A stretch of DNA of 10,478 nucleotides from Clostridiales bacterium (GCA_021199135.1 JAJQIQ010000084.1:1-10478), one strand, 5' to 3'; shown: positions 1 to 7,548, counted from the first letter of the stretch. The notes: generated from the sequence alone by a model not told the origin. Made by a program: numbers and translations.

Positions 1-927
1 GGGGTGTGGGCAGCAGGAGGTATGGGCGAGGTCGTCAGCAACGCCAAGGAGCTCGCCGGCTACCTCAGCTTTACGCAGACGCATGACATGGCGACCGGCG
101 CGGGGAGCGCGTACACGCCGCTTATGATTGTATCGACCCTCGCGTGGGGCCTCGGCTACTTCGGCATGCCGCACATCCTGCTGCGCTTCATGGGCACGAA
201 GAGCGAGGAGAAGCTGAACCTCTCCCGCCGCGTCGCGACGGTCTGGGTCGTGATCTCGATGGCGGTCGCGGTGCTCATCGGAATCGTCGGCTACGGCGTG
301 ACCGCGACGGGGCAGATCGAGGTGCTCTCCGGCAGCGACTCGGAGACGATCGTCATCCGGCTCGCGATGATGCTGAGCCAACACGGCATCATTGCGATAA
401 TTTTTGCGGGAATAATATTGGCCGGGATTCTGGCCTGCACTATGTCGACCGCGGACTCTCAGCTGCTCGCGGCATCGTCTAGCATCTCGCAGGACATCGC
501 GCAGAGGCTCTTTGGGATAAAAATGTCTAAGAAGCATGAGATGTGGGTTGCGAGGCTCACGGTCATAGTGATTGCGATAATTGCGATTTTCCTCGCGAGG
601 GACCCGGACAGCTCGGTGTTCGGGATCGTGTCGTTCGCCTGGGCGGGATTCGGCGCGGCGTTCGGGCCGGTCATGCTCTTCGCCCTGTTCTGGAAGCGCG
701 CGAATAAATGGGGCGCGCTCTCCGGCATGGTCGCGGGCGGCGTGATGGTCTTCGTCTGGAAGTTCCTCGTCCGCCCGCTCGGCGGCATCGTCGACATCTA
801 CGAGCTCCTCCCGGCGTTTGTCATCGGCTGTGTCGTCCTCGTTGTCGTAAGCCTCCTCACCGCCGCCCCGTCGGAGAAGGTGGTCTCTGATTTCGAGGCA
901 GTTCGAGCATCAGCCCAAACGCGATAG
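1..927 (+). CDS. putP: Sodium/proline symporter PutP, C-terminal part (5' end outside window)
   Basis: A solute:sodium symporter (SSS family) that imports proline with Na+ across the cytoplasmic membrane. The frame is open from base 1, so the N-terminal part lies upstream; about 308 residues are visible, against roughly 500 in a full PutP. About seven hydrophobic segments follow one another. The diagnostic motif MSTADSQLLAASSSISQD falls at codons 148-165 of the fragment. Its Ser-Thr pair (codons 149-150) matches the Ser340/Thr341 pair of E. coli PutP implicated in Na+ binding. The segment GFGAAFGPVMLFALFWKR is also typical of the family. The GTG at base 4 is internal, not a start. The last residues (about FEAVRASAQTR) run into a GC-rich segment that continues past the stop, so the natural C-terminus may have been altered. 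Family assignment is strong; proline as substrate is inferred from similarity. Confidence 0.9.
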   Translation, partial: GVWAAGGMGEVVSNAKELAGYLSFTQTHDMATGAGSAYTPLMIVSTLAWGLGYFGMPHILLRFMGTKSEEKLNLSRRVATVWVVISMAVAVLIGIVGYGVTATGQIEVLSGSDSETIVIRLAMMLSQHGIIAIIFAGIILAGILACTMSTADSQLLAASSSISQDIAQRLFGIKMSKKHEMWVARLTVIVIAIIAIFLARDPDSSVFGIVSFAWAGFGAAFGPVMLFALFWKRANKWGALSGMVAGGVMVFVWKFLVRPLGGIVDIYELLPAFVIGCVVLVVVSLLTAAPSEKVVSDFEAVRASAQTR

Positions 928-1058
928 CGTTTTCGGAATGGCTGGTGCGACTTGCCGCTGAGCGAAGCGAGGGAGCCTTACCCGAGCTAAGTAAGCTGCG
1001 CTCGCACAGCCCCTGCCGCACTTGTGAGCGGGCGCGAGTGATGAAGATGTTCACTTAA
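905..1058. other. GC-rich, hairpin-forming segment after putP, nature unknown
   Basis: This segment covers the last codons of putP and the following 130 bases, then gives way abruptly to AT-rich sequence at about 1056. It can form an imperfect hairpin (998-1007 with 1024-1035). It also contains two loosely similar blocks (947-971 and 1016-1038) sharing ACTTG, GAGCG and GCGAG words. One forward frame stays open to a stop at 1056-1058, but it has no ribosome binding site and no recognisable protein. It may be a remnant of a dispersed repeat or a structured 3' untranslated region. The rest of the gene-free stretch 928-1246 holds the terminator and promoter listed separately. Confidence 0.3.
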
Positions 1059-1117
1059 TAATTTTCAATTTTTCATCTTTCGGTTGAGCGAAACCGGTCA
1101 ATGTTTGGCACCAATGG

Positions 1118-1155
1118 CCCGGAGGGAGCGAAATGTTCCCTCTGGGTTCTTTTTT
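1118..1155 (+). terminator. Rho-independent terminator upstream of the sigma factor gene
   Basis: The arm CCCGGAGGGA (1118-1127) pairs with TCCCTCTGGG (1137-1146): ten pairs, one of them G-U, with a 9-nt loop. A T-rich run (1147-1155) follows. It would end transcripts coming from putP. Its T-tract runs into the -35 element of the next promoter. Confidence 0.85.
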
Positions 1156-1182
1156 GCAATTTTAAAAATTTTATTCTATAAT
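1154..1182 (+). promoter_or_regulatory. Sigma-A-type promoter of the sigma factor/beta-propeller unit
   Basis: TTGCAA (1154-1159) and TATAAT (1177-1182) are separated by 17 bp. The predicted transcription start is near 1189, giving a leader of about 58 nt. The -10 is perfect consensus and the -35 matches four of six positions. The form suggests transcription by the housekeeping holoenzyme rather than by the encoded ECF factor. Confidence 0.75.
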
Positions 1183-1187
1183 TGCAA
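1154..1187. repeat. 8-bp inverted repeat bracketing the sigma-gene promoter (candidate operator)
   Basis: TTGCAATT (1154-1161) and AATTGCAA (1180-1187) are perfect inverted copies 18 bp apart. The left arm contains the whole -35 hexamer and the right arm overlaps half of the -10. A dimeric repressor bound here would block RNA polymerase. The region is AT-rich, so coincidence cannot be excluded. Confidence 0.4.
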
Positions 1188-1246
1188 CAAAACGCGCCCC
1201 ATCTGACACTTATATTGTGAAAGGGCAAGGGCGAAGGGGGAACCAT

Positions 1247-1777
1247 ATGGAAGACCGTGCACTTGTAAGGCGCGCTAGGCAGGGCGATGCGGCCGCATTC
1301 GGCGAGCTTTATGCAAAAATTTACAAAAAATTATATGCCTATGCGCTGTACACTCTGCAGAATCCGTCGGATGCGGAGGATGTCGTCGGCGAGGCGGTGG
1401 CTGACGCGTTTGCGTCCATTGGACACCTCAGACGTGAGGAATCCTTTTCGTCATGGATGTATCGGATCGTGGAGAACAAGTGCAGCAGGCGGATGCGGGA
1501 ATATTACCGCGACGGAGGTGAGCTGACCGAGGAGGACGAAAATCTTCGGGAAATGCAGGCAGAGTGGAACGATGACATCGATGGCACTGGCGAGCACATC
1601 GACGTGCGCGAGGCGTTTGCACAGCTTTCTGAGGCAGACCGCAGGATCGTCGGGATGCAAGTCATCTTCGGCTACCGCACGAGGGAGATCGCCGAAATCA
1701 TGGGGATGAACGAAAACACGGTCCGCTCCCGCGAGCACCGCGCCCTGAAGAAGCTTGGAGAAATGCTAGAGGGTTAG
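1247..1777 (+). CDS. ECF-like RNA polymerase sigma-70 family factor
   Basis: A 176-residue alternative sigma factor that directs RNA polymerase to a dedicated promoter set. Region 2 spans roughly residues 14-85, with NPSDAEDVVGEAVADAF (the -10 recognition/core-binding helices) and SSWMYRIVENKCSRRMR. Region 4 spans roughly 122-174, with FGYRTREIAEIMGMNENTVRSREHRALKKL, a clear helix-turn-helix for the -35 element. The linker between them is acidic, and no region 1 or 3 is present, as usual for ECF factors. The ATG at 1247 is chosen because AAGGGGG lies 6 nt upstream; an in-frame GTG at 1217 has no such site and would put that site inside the coding region. The membrane beta-propeller gene begins 100 bp downstream on the same strand and probably encodes the regulator of this factor. 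The ECF subgroup and target genes are not known. Confidence 0.92.
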   Translation: MEDRALVRRARQGDAAAFGELYAKIYKKLYAYALYTLQNPSDAEDVVGEAVADAFASIGHLRREESFSSWMYRIVENKCSRRMREYYRDGGELTEEDENLREMQAEWNDDIDGTGEHIDVREAFAQLSEADRRIVGMQVIFGYRTREIAEIMGMNENTVRSREHRALKKLGEMLEG

Positions 1778-1790
1778 CTACGACTAACCC
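1771..1790 (+). other. 7-bp perfect hairpin over the sigma factor stop codon
   Basis: GGGTTAG (1771-1777, containing the TAG stop) pairs with CTAACCC (1784-1790) across a 6-nt loop. There is no T-run after it, so it is not an intrinsic terminator. It may stabilise or mark an mRNA processing point between the sigma and beta-propeller genes and so help set their ratio. Confidence 0.45.
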
Positions 1791-1877
1791 GATGAATTTC
1801 GCTGGAAATCATTGCATTGGATGAAAGTTATTTTGACGATGTTTAATAAATCTTTGCAAAAGATGGGAGTGAGAAAA

Positions 1878-4415
1878 ATGGGCATGGATTTTAGCGATGA
1901 GGAAGAGAAAATTATAAATAAAATATCGCAGTCGGCGGAGGAAATAGAGGCACCGAAAAGCCTTGTGCCGGAGGAGATCGTGCGGAAATTATCGCAGAAG
2001 AACAATGCGGATTTTTCGACAGATTTTGCCGAACCACAGGGCGAAAATAAGCTTAAAAAGAAAGTGACAGGGAAAGGGGGAGAGATGCATATGAAGCAGG
2101 GGAAAATTATCGGGATGAGAAGACGGATCGTGGCGGCAGCGGCAGTTGTTGTCGTGGCACTGGTTGTGGGAGCGGTTGGAATCATTGGGATGTCGGGCGG
2201 CTCCGGCGCGAGCGGCAATGCGGAGCAGCTGGCGGAGGGAAAAGACATGGACTCGGAGTACGGGCAGATTGCCGAGGCAGACGGCGCAGAGACTATCGTA
2301 TTCAAAAAAAATGCTGATGTCGGCTCCTACCACCTCGCCTCGAGCTATGCCGAGGTCTACGACGCGCTCATGGACGGGATAAGCGCGGACGGATTCACTG
2401 AAACCTGGTCAACGGATTCTGAGGCGATTTATGATGAGACAGGCCTGGAGGACTCTATCTCAAGCGGCGTGTACAACAGCGCCTCCGTGGAGTCTGAGGA
2501 TTACACGACGACGAACGTGCAGACCGAGGGCGTCGACGAGGGCGACTTCGTAAAGACCGACGGAAATTATGTTTACATAATGGGTGGCAGCAGTGTTTCG
2601 ATTGTTGACATAAGTGATGAGAAAATGCAGACCATTGGCGAGATAAGTGTTGAGTTGGGGGATTGCGACAGTTTAAAGGAAATGTATCTTGATGGCGACA
2701 GGCTCTATCTTATCATTAAGCGAAACGAGCCGCTTACGGATATTGAAATGCTTGGCGATTATTACAATGAATCGGCGAAATACGCTGACGACGAGAGCTA
2801 CAGAGAGTTTATCGAGGAAAACAATGTCGTGGCGAGCACAGATTCGGTCGACATTTTCACATACGATATTTCCGACCGGACGTCGCCCGAAAAAATCGCC
2901 GAGTTTTCGCAGGACGGATATTATTACAGCTCACGCATGACGGACGGATACATTTACATCTTCACGGAATATAGCGGCAATATTCCCGAGATAAACGGCG
3001 AGCGGGCGGCGTATGACTGCATATATCTCCCGGACGATTCGTCGGAGGGGAGCGGGAAAATGATAGTCGGCTCATCGATAAATACGGATGCGCCGGGCTC
3101 CGCGGCGGACGTGATGGCGGTCATGGAGAAAAATATCGCTTATAAGGGTTATGCTGGGATTTGTGGATTGGACATATATATGGGTACGGACGGGATTTAT
3201 TTTATGAAAAACGACTGGGAAATGCTGAGCGGATATACCACGGACATCACGAAATTTGGCTATGAGGACGGTGTGATGGACGGCGTTGGGGACGTGGCGC
3301 TTAAGGGAATGGTCGAGGACACTTTCGCGGTGTCGGAGAATGGCGAGTATCTGCGCGTGCTCACGACAAATGAAGATGAGGAGGGATATGTCACAAACCA
3401 GCTCTATGTGCTCGGCGGGGACATGGACGTGATTGGGACGCTCGATAATATTGCGCCCGGGGAGAGCGTGTATGCGGCGAGGTATGTAGGCGACATCGTG
3501 TATTTCGTGACCTATGAAAACACCGACCCGCTCTTTGCGGTGGATCTTTCAGACCCGACAAGCCCGACGGTTTTGGGCGAGCTTGAGCTCCCCGGATATT
3601 CAGAGTATCTTCACGCCTACAGCGACAGCCAGCTGCTCGGGATCGGATACAACGATGAATGGGACGCTGTGAAGCTGGCGATGTTTGACGTGACTGACCC
3701 GACTGAGCTGTCTTTGATTGACGAGATAAAAATTGACGGGACATACTCTGATTCAATGTACAATTACAAGGGAATGCTCGTGGACAGCGCGCGCGGGCTC
3801 ATCGGCTTCGAGGTGGAGGACTGGGGAAACGGCGTAAGCGACGACGATGCAATCTGCTATTACCTGTACTCTTGGGACGGCGAAAAATTCGCGCAGGAAA
3901 TTTGCCAGCACCTCGGCGAGGAGGCCACCTGGGACGTCTCGAAGATCCGAGGCTTATGCTCCGGCGACACGTTCTACCTCGTAAACATCGCCGGAAACAG
4001 CGGCTACCGCATCCGCTCCTACGACATCGGCGACGATTTCGCGCTCGCTGACGAACTGCTTGTTGAGATGGACCTCGGGGTAGACGCGTATTATGAAACT
4101 GAAACAACCGAAATGGTTGATGCCGAGGCCGAAAATCATGAAATAGAATATACAGACGTAAATGTTCTGTCAAACGGAAAATGGGAAATTACCTACTATG
4201 TCGACGGAGCGGAAAGCCACCTCACGATTGATGCCCCGGATTTCGATCCGTTCGACGCGACGGACGGGGAGCTTGAGGAGCATGGCCTGCCGGCAAAGCC
4301 CAGCGAAGAGGACACAGAGGCCTATTCCGAGTGGTTCCAGACCGCAGCGCAGTATGTCGCGGGGATTGAGATTGTAAATGTGGTAAACGATCCGCTTATG
4401 AGCGCAGGGGAATAA
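1878..4415 (+). CDS. Single-pass membrane protein with external beta-propeller; putative anti-sigma/sensor partner
   Basis: An 845-residue protein. Residues 1-79 are charged and presumably cytoplasmic, with APKSLVPEEIVRKL, a motif I associate with clostridial membrane proteins of this type. RRR followed by a hydrophobic stretch (about 84-105) is a membrane anchor oriented N-in. An acidic linker leads to a secreted beta-propeller of the 'Beta_propel' family (distantly WD40-like), which opens with TTNVQTEGVDEGDFVKTDG around residues 211-229. Blade-type motifs follow: DISDEK (244), DISDRTSP (330), DLSDPTSP (556) and DVTDPTEL (604). From about 732 there is a further acidic domain of roughly 114 residues not obviously part of the propeller. 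The start at 1878 has GGAGTG 6 nt upstream; an in-frame TTG at 1812 has no ribosome binding site. Position after an ECF sigma gene and the topology suggest it holds the sigma factor at the membrane and responds to an external signal; this is inference. No enzymatic motif is seen. Confidence 0.85.
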   Translation: MGMDFSDEEEKIINKISQSAEEIEAPKSLVPEEIVRKLSQKNNADFSTDFAEPQGENKLKKKVTGKGGEMHMKQGKIIGMRRRIVAAAAVVVVALVVGAVGIIGMSGGSGASGNAEQLAEGKDMDSEYGQIAEADGAETIVFKKNADVGSYHLASSYAEVYDALMDGISADGFTETWSTDSEAIYDETGLEDSISSGVYNSASVESEDYTTTNVQTEGVDEGDFVKTDGNYVYIMGGSSVSIVDISDEKMQTIGEISVELGDCDSLKEMYLDGDRLYLIIKRNEPLTDIEMLGDYYNESAKYADDESYREFIEENNVVASTDSVDIFTYDISDRTSPEKIAEFSQDGYYYSSRMTDGYIYIFTEYSGNIPEINGERAAYDCIYLPDDSSEGSGKMIVGSSINTDAPGSAADVMAVMEKNIAYKGYAGICGLDIYMGTDGIYFMKNDWEMLSGYTTDITKFGYEDGVMDGVGDVALKGMVEDTFAVSENGEYLRVLTTNEDEEGYVTNQLYVLGGDMDVIGTLDNIAPGESVYAARYVGDIVYFVTYENTDPLFAVDLSDPTSPTVLGELELPGYSEYLHAYSDSQLLGIGYNDEWDAVKLAMFDVTDPTELSLIDEIKIDGTYSDSMYNYKGMLVDSARGLIGFEVEDWGNGVSDDDAICYYLYSWDGEKFAQEICQHLGEEATWDVSKIRGLCSGDTFYLVNIAGNSGYRIRSYDIGDDFALADELLVEMDLGVDAYYETETTEMVDAEAENHEIEYTDVNVLSNGKWEITYYVDGAESHLTIDAPDFDPFDATDGELEEHGLPAKPSEEDTEAYSEWFQTAAQYVAGIEIVNVVNDPLMSAGE

Positions 4416-4447
4416 ATTGTTCCATGTGAAATACAAAACGAAAGCTA

Positions 4448-4476
4448 TTGATTCCATCCCGAAAATACGCTATAAT
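4448..4476 (+). promoter_or_regulatory. Sigma-A-type promoter of the aldo/keto reductase gene
   Basis: TTGATT (4448-4453) and a perfect TATAAT (4471-4476) are spaced by 17 bp, with a predicted start near 4483. This gives the reductase its own transcription unit. No intrinsic terminator is visible between the beta-propeller stop and this promoter. Confidence 0.75.
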
Positions 4477-4520
4477 CACTGCATATTGATGCGGAAACGT
4501 CACAAGCGGAGGATGGAGAA

Positions 4521-5654
4521 ATGGGAGACATGAGTTTAATTTCTGAGATGCCGAAGAAGCTGGGATTTGGGTGCATGAGGCTGCCGGTTTTGGACGGCAA
4601 GGATGACAATATCGACGAGGCGGCGTTCTGCCGGATGGTAGACAAATTCATGGAGCGCGGCTTCAAATATTTTGACACCGCGTATCCGTACCACAATGAG
4701 AAGTCCGAGGAGGCGGTGCGCAGGTGCGTGGTGGAGCGCTACCCGCGGGAATCGTTCTACCTCGCCGACAAGATGCCAGTCTGGCTGATAAATTCCGAGG
4801 CCGATTTTGCGCCGATTTTTGAGAGGCAGCTCGAGCGGACAGGCGCAGGATATTTTGATTTTTACCTGCTTCACGCGCTCGGTAAGGATCGCGTCGAAAG
4901 CCTCAATAAAAACGGCGGGTTTGAATTTTTAAAGAAGATAAAAAAGGACGGAAAGGCGAGGCATATCGGGTTTTCGTTCCACGACTCGGCGGAGGTTCTC
5001 GAGGACATATTAAAGAATCATCCCGAGATGGATTTCGTGCAGCTGCAGCTCAATTATTTCGACTGGGACAGCGACAGGGTGCAGTCCGGCGCGTGCTATG
5101 CGGTCGCGGAGAAATACGGCGTGCCGGTCATCGTCATGGAGCCGGTCAAGGGCGGGACGCTCGCCGACATGATCGGCCGCCCTGCGGAAATTCTAAAGGG
5201 TCTTGACGCGTCCGCAAGCTACGCGAGTTTTGCGATCCGTTTCGCGGCGTCGCTCCCGAACGTCATGGTCGTGCTCTCGGGGATGTCCGACGAGGCGCAG
5301 ATGGCGGACAACATTTCCTACATGGAAAATTTCGTGCCGCTTTCTGACAACGAAAAAAATGCAATTCACCAGGTCTGCGAGGAGCTCGAGAAGATGAAGA
5401 CGATCGAGTGCACGAGGTGCCGCTACTGCGTCGCGGGCTGCCCGAAGAATATCGCAATCCCGGACATCTTCGGCGTGTACAATTCCTCGATGCAGTTCGG
5501 CGTGAATGAGAGGACGCGCCGCGACTATGCGCACACGACCTCCGAGCACGGCAAGGCCAGCGACTGCATTCGCTGCGGCAAGTGCGAGGCCCAGTGCCCG
5601 CAGCACCTCCCGATCCGCGACTTGCTCGCGGAAGTCGCGAAAACATTTGAGTGA
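4521..5654 (+). CDS. Aldo/keto reductase with two C-terminal 4Fe-4S clusters
   Basis: A 377-residue cytoplasmic oxidoreductase of the ferredoxin-tailed aldo/keto reductase group. The TIM-barrel part (about 12-285) keeps the full catalytic tetrad: Asp52 and Tyr57 in FDTAYPYHNEKSE, Lys84 in YLADKMP and His118 in DFYLLHALGKD. The C-terminal part has two cluster motifs, CTRCRYCVAGCPK (Cys297, 300, 303, 307) and CIRCGKCEAQCPQH (Cys349, 352, 355, 359). These suggest electron transfer between the barrel active site and ferredoxin-like partners. The reduced substrate is unknown. GGAGGA 7 nt before the ATG supports the start; a second ATG three codons later is less well placed. It has its own promoter and no functional partner nearby. 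Such enzymes are common in anaerobes, consistent with an oxygen-poor lifestyle. Confidence 0.92.
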   Translation: MGDMSLISEMPKKLGFGCMRLPVLDGKDDNIDEAAFCRMVDKFMERGFKYFDTAYPYHNEKSEEAVRRCVVERYPRESFYLADKMPVWLINSEADFAPIFERQLERTGAGYFDFYLLHALGKDRVESLNKNGGFEFLKKIKKDGKARHIGFSFHDSAEVLEDILKNHPEMDFVQLQLNYFDWDSDRVQSGACYAVAEKYGVPVIVMEPVKGGTLADMIGRPAEILKGLDASASYASFAIRFAASLPNVMVVLSGMSDEAQMADNISYMENFVPLSDNEKNAIHQVCEELEKMKTIECTRCRYCVAGCPKNIAIPDIFGVYNSSMQFGVNERTRRDYAHTTSEHGKASDCIRCGKCEAQCPQHLPIRDLLAEVAKTFE

Positions 5655-5674
5655 GAATATAAACATTATCTGAA

Positions 5675-5759
5675 ATCTCTCCCAACTGCCTTGACTAAAG
5701 GCCGATTGAGCCTTAAAGTTAAGAACGTGGGAAAAATCACGGATTGGAGTGGGAGAGAT
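5675..5759. repeat. 10-bp perfect inverted repeat around the dnaK promoter and start codon
   Basis: ATCTCTCCCA (5675-5684) and TGGGAGAGAT (5750-5759) are exact inverted copies. They lie on either side of the dnaK promoter; the right arm abuts the ribosome binding site and includes the first two bases of the ATG. In RNA read through from the upstream reductase gene the arms could pair and hide the dnaK start. A transcript begun at the dnaK promoter (about 5726) would lack the left arm. The arms could instead be paired protein-binding sites. Confidence 0.5.
5691..5719 (+). promoter_or_regulatory. Probable sigma-A-type promoter of dnaK
   Basis: TTGACT (5691-5696) and TAAAGT (5714-5719) are spaced by 17 bp, with a predicted start near 5726. 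An inverted repeat AAGGC-N7-GCCTT (5698-5714) fills the spacer between the two hexamers and could be an operator. No CIRCE element (TTAGCACTC-N9-GAGTGCTAA), the usual HrcA site before Gram-positive dnaK operons, is present. Confidence 0.6.
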
Positions 5760-7530
5760 GAGCAAGGTAATAGGAATAGATCTGGGAACGACGAACAGCT
5801 GCGTCGCGGTGCTCGAGAACGACGAGCCGGTCGTCATCACGAATTCGGAGGGCTCGCGCACGACGCCCTCCGTTGTCGCGTTCACGAAAAACGGCGAACG
5901 CCTCGTCGGGGATGCCGCGAAGAGACAGGCGGCGGTGAACGTGGACAGGACGTTTTTTTCGATAAAGCGCGAGATGGGCAGTAACTTCCGCGCGAAGATC
6001 GACGGCAAACAGTACACGCCGCAGGAAATCTCCGCGATGATACTGCGCAAGCTGAAAAAGGACGCGGAGGAGTACCTCGGCGAGTCCGTAAGCGACGCGG
6101 TCATCACGGTCCCGGCGTACTTCAACGACGCGCAGCGGCAGGCGACAAAGGATGCGGGTCGCATCGCCGGGCTCAACGTCCTCAGGATAATAAACGAGCC
6201 GACCTCGGCGGCATTGGCCTACGGGCTCGACCACGGAGAGCCGCAGAAAATTTTGGTCTATGACCTCGGCGGCGGCACGTTCGACGTGTCGGTGATCGAG
6301 ATTGGCGACAATCTGATAGAAGTCCTCGCGACGGCGGGCGACAACCACCTCGGCGGCGACGATTTCGACGCGCGCATCGCGGATTACCTCGTGGCGGAAT
6401 ATCAGCGCACGGATCATGTCGACTTGCACAAGGACGCCACCGCGATGCATCGCGTCCGCGAGGAGGCCGAGAAGGCGAAGAAGGTGCTCTCGTCCTCGTC
6501 TACGACGACGATAAACCTCCCGTTTATCACGACGGTCAAGGGCGAGCCGAAGCACATGGAGATGACGCTCACCCGCGCGAAGTTTGACGAGCTGACGCAG
6601 GACCTCATCGAGCGCACGAGAGGCCCGGTTGAGCAGGCGCTGAGCGATGCGGGGATAAGCAAGCAGGAGCTCGGGATGGTGCTCCTCGTCGGCGGTTCGA
6701 CACGCGTTCCGGCGGTGGTCGAGGAAGTGCGGCGGCTCACGGGCAAGGAGCCGTCAAAGAACCTGAACCCTGACGAGTGCGTCGCGCTCGGCGCGGCGGT
6801 CCAGGGCGGCAAGCTCGGCGGCGCGCTGATGACCGGCTCGCAGGCGGCGGAAATCATCCTCATGGACGTCACGCCGCTCTCGCTCTCGATTGAGACGGTC
6901 GGCGGGGTCGCCACCCGCATCATCGAGCGAAACACGACGATTCCGACGCGCTACAGCCAGGTTTTCTCGACGGCGGCAAATTATCAGACTTCTGTCGACA
7001 TAAAAGTCTTACAGGGCGAACGCCAGTTTGCAAGAGACAACAAACTCCTTGGGCGCTTCCAGCTTCGCGGCATAAAGGCGGCTCCCGCAGGCGTCCCGCA
7101 GATTGAGGTGACGTTCGACATTGACGCGAACGGCATCGTCCAGGTTTCGGCGAAGGACCTCGGAACCGGCAAGCATCAGGAGATCACGATCACCGCGAGC
7201 TCGAACCTCTCCGACGACGAGATCGAGCGCGCCATCCGCGACGCGGCTGAGTACGAGGCGACCGACAGCCAGCGCAAGGCATACATCGACAGCCGCAGCG
7301 AGGCGGAGACCCTCGTGCGTCAGGTCGAGAAGGCCTATGCGGACAAGAAGAAAGTGATCGGCGCCGAGCAGAGGAAGCAGATTAAATCGAGCCTCTCATA
7401 TGTGAAGAAGCTCGTGGGCCGGACGAAGCCCGGAAACGTCTCCGAGGAGCAGTCCGCCGAGCTCCGCCGAGCCACCGCCGACCTCCGCACCGCCTCGGCG
7501 GGGATACTTGATGGCGGGGAGGAAGGATAA
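5758..7530 (+). CDS. dnaK: Hsp70 chaperone DnaK, probable orphan paralogue
   Basis: A 590-residue cytoplasmic ATP-dependent chaperone. The nucleotide-binding domain shows [12 protein letters not shown] (7-18), [17 protein letters not shown] (from 118), [11 protein letters not shown] (from 169) and GGSTRVP (312-318). The interdomain linker reaches DVTPLSL at residue 370, 23 residues earlier than in E. coli, matching the gap typical of Gram-positive DnaKs. A substrate-binding beta domain and helical lid follow ([11 protein letters not shown], then [14 protein letters not shown]). Oddities: the usual LSLGIET reads LSLSIET, and the protein ends in GEEG just after the lid without the long acidic tail of canonical family members. 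No grpE, dnaJ or hrcA is adjacent and CIRCE is missing, suggesting a second, specialised DnaK. The ATG at 5758 is chosen because GGAGTG lies 6 nt upstream and [10 protein letters not shown] is the normal N-terminus; an in-frame GTG at 5749 is rejected. Confidence 0.93.
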   Translation: MSKVIGIDLGTTNSCVAVLENDEPVVITNSEGSRTTPSVVAFTKNGERLVGDAAKRQAAVNVDRTFFSIKREMGSNFRAKIDGKQYTPQEISAMILRKLKKDAEEYLGESVSDAVITVPAYFNDAQRQATKDAGRIAGLNVLRIINEPTSAALAYGLDHGEPQKILVYDLGGGTFDVSVIEIGDNLIEVLATAGDNHLGGDDFDARIADYLVAEYQRTDHVDLHKDATAMHRVREEAEKAKKVLSSSSTTTINLPFITTVKGEPKHMEMTLTRAKFDELTQDLIERTRGPVEQALSDAGISKQELGMVLLVGGSTRVPAVVEEVRRLTGKEPSKNLNPDECVALGAAVQGGKLGGALMTGSQAAEIILMDVTPLSLSIETVGGVATRIIERNTTIPTRYSQVFSTAANYQTSVDIKVLQGERQFARDNKLLGRFQLRGIKAAPAGVPQIEVTFDIDANGIVQVSAKDLGTGKHQEITITASSNLSDDEIERAIRDAAEYEATDSQRKAYIDSRSEAETLVRQVEKAYADKKKVIGAEQRKQIKSSLSYVKKLVGRTKPGNVSEEQSAELRRATADLRTASAGILDGGEEG

Positions 7531-7548
7531 TTGATTGTGGAGAGAGTG

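Noticed and set aside
945..1058. Forward open frame continuing from the 3' end of putP to a stop at 1056-1058
   Set aside because: It has no ribosome binding site or start in a sensible position, and the product is Arg/Ser/Glu-rich without similarity to a known family.
1189..1246. ECF-type autoregulated promoter before the sigma gene
   Set aside because: An AAC-type -35 with a CGT-type -10 at proper spacing was looked for and not found; only the sigma-A-like promoter is convincing.
1812..1877. Earlier in-frame TTG start for the beta-propeller protein
   Set aside because: There is no ribosome binding site before it, whereas the ATG at 1878 has GGAGTG at good spacing.
5655..5757. CIRCE/HrcA operator upstream of dnaK
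   Set aside because: No TTAGCACTC-N9-GAGTGCTAA-like sequence is present; the inverted repeats found there differ in sequence and spacing.
5193..6176. Long reverse-strand open frame (327 codons) across the reductase/dnaK junction
   Set aside because: It overlaps two well-supported forward genes, has no recognisable protein content, and open antisense frames are expected in GC-rich coding DNA.
5737..6555. Reverse-strand open frame (272 codons) within dnaK
   Set aside because: It is Arg/Val-rich shadow translation of dnaK with no family resemblance.
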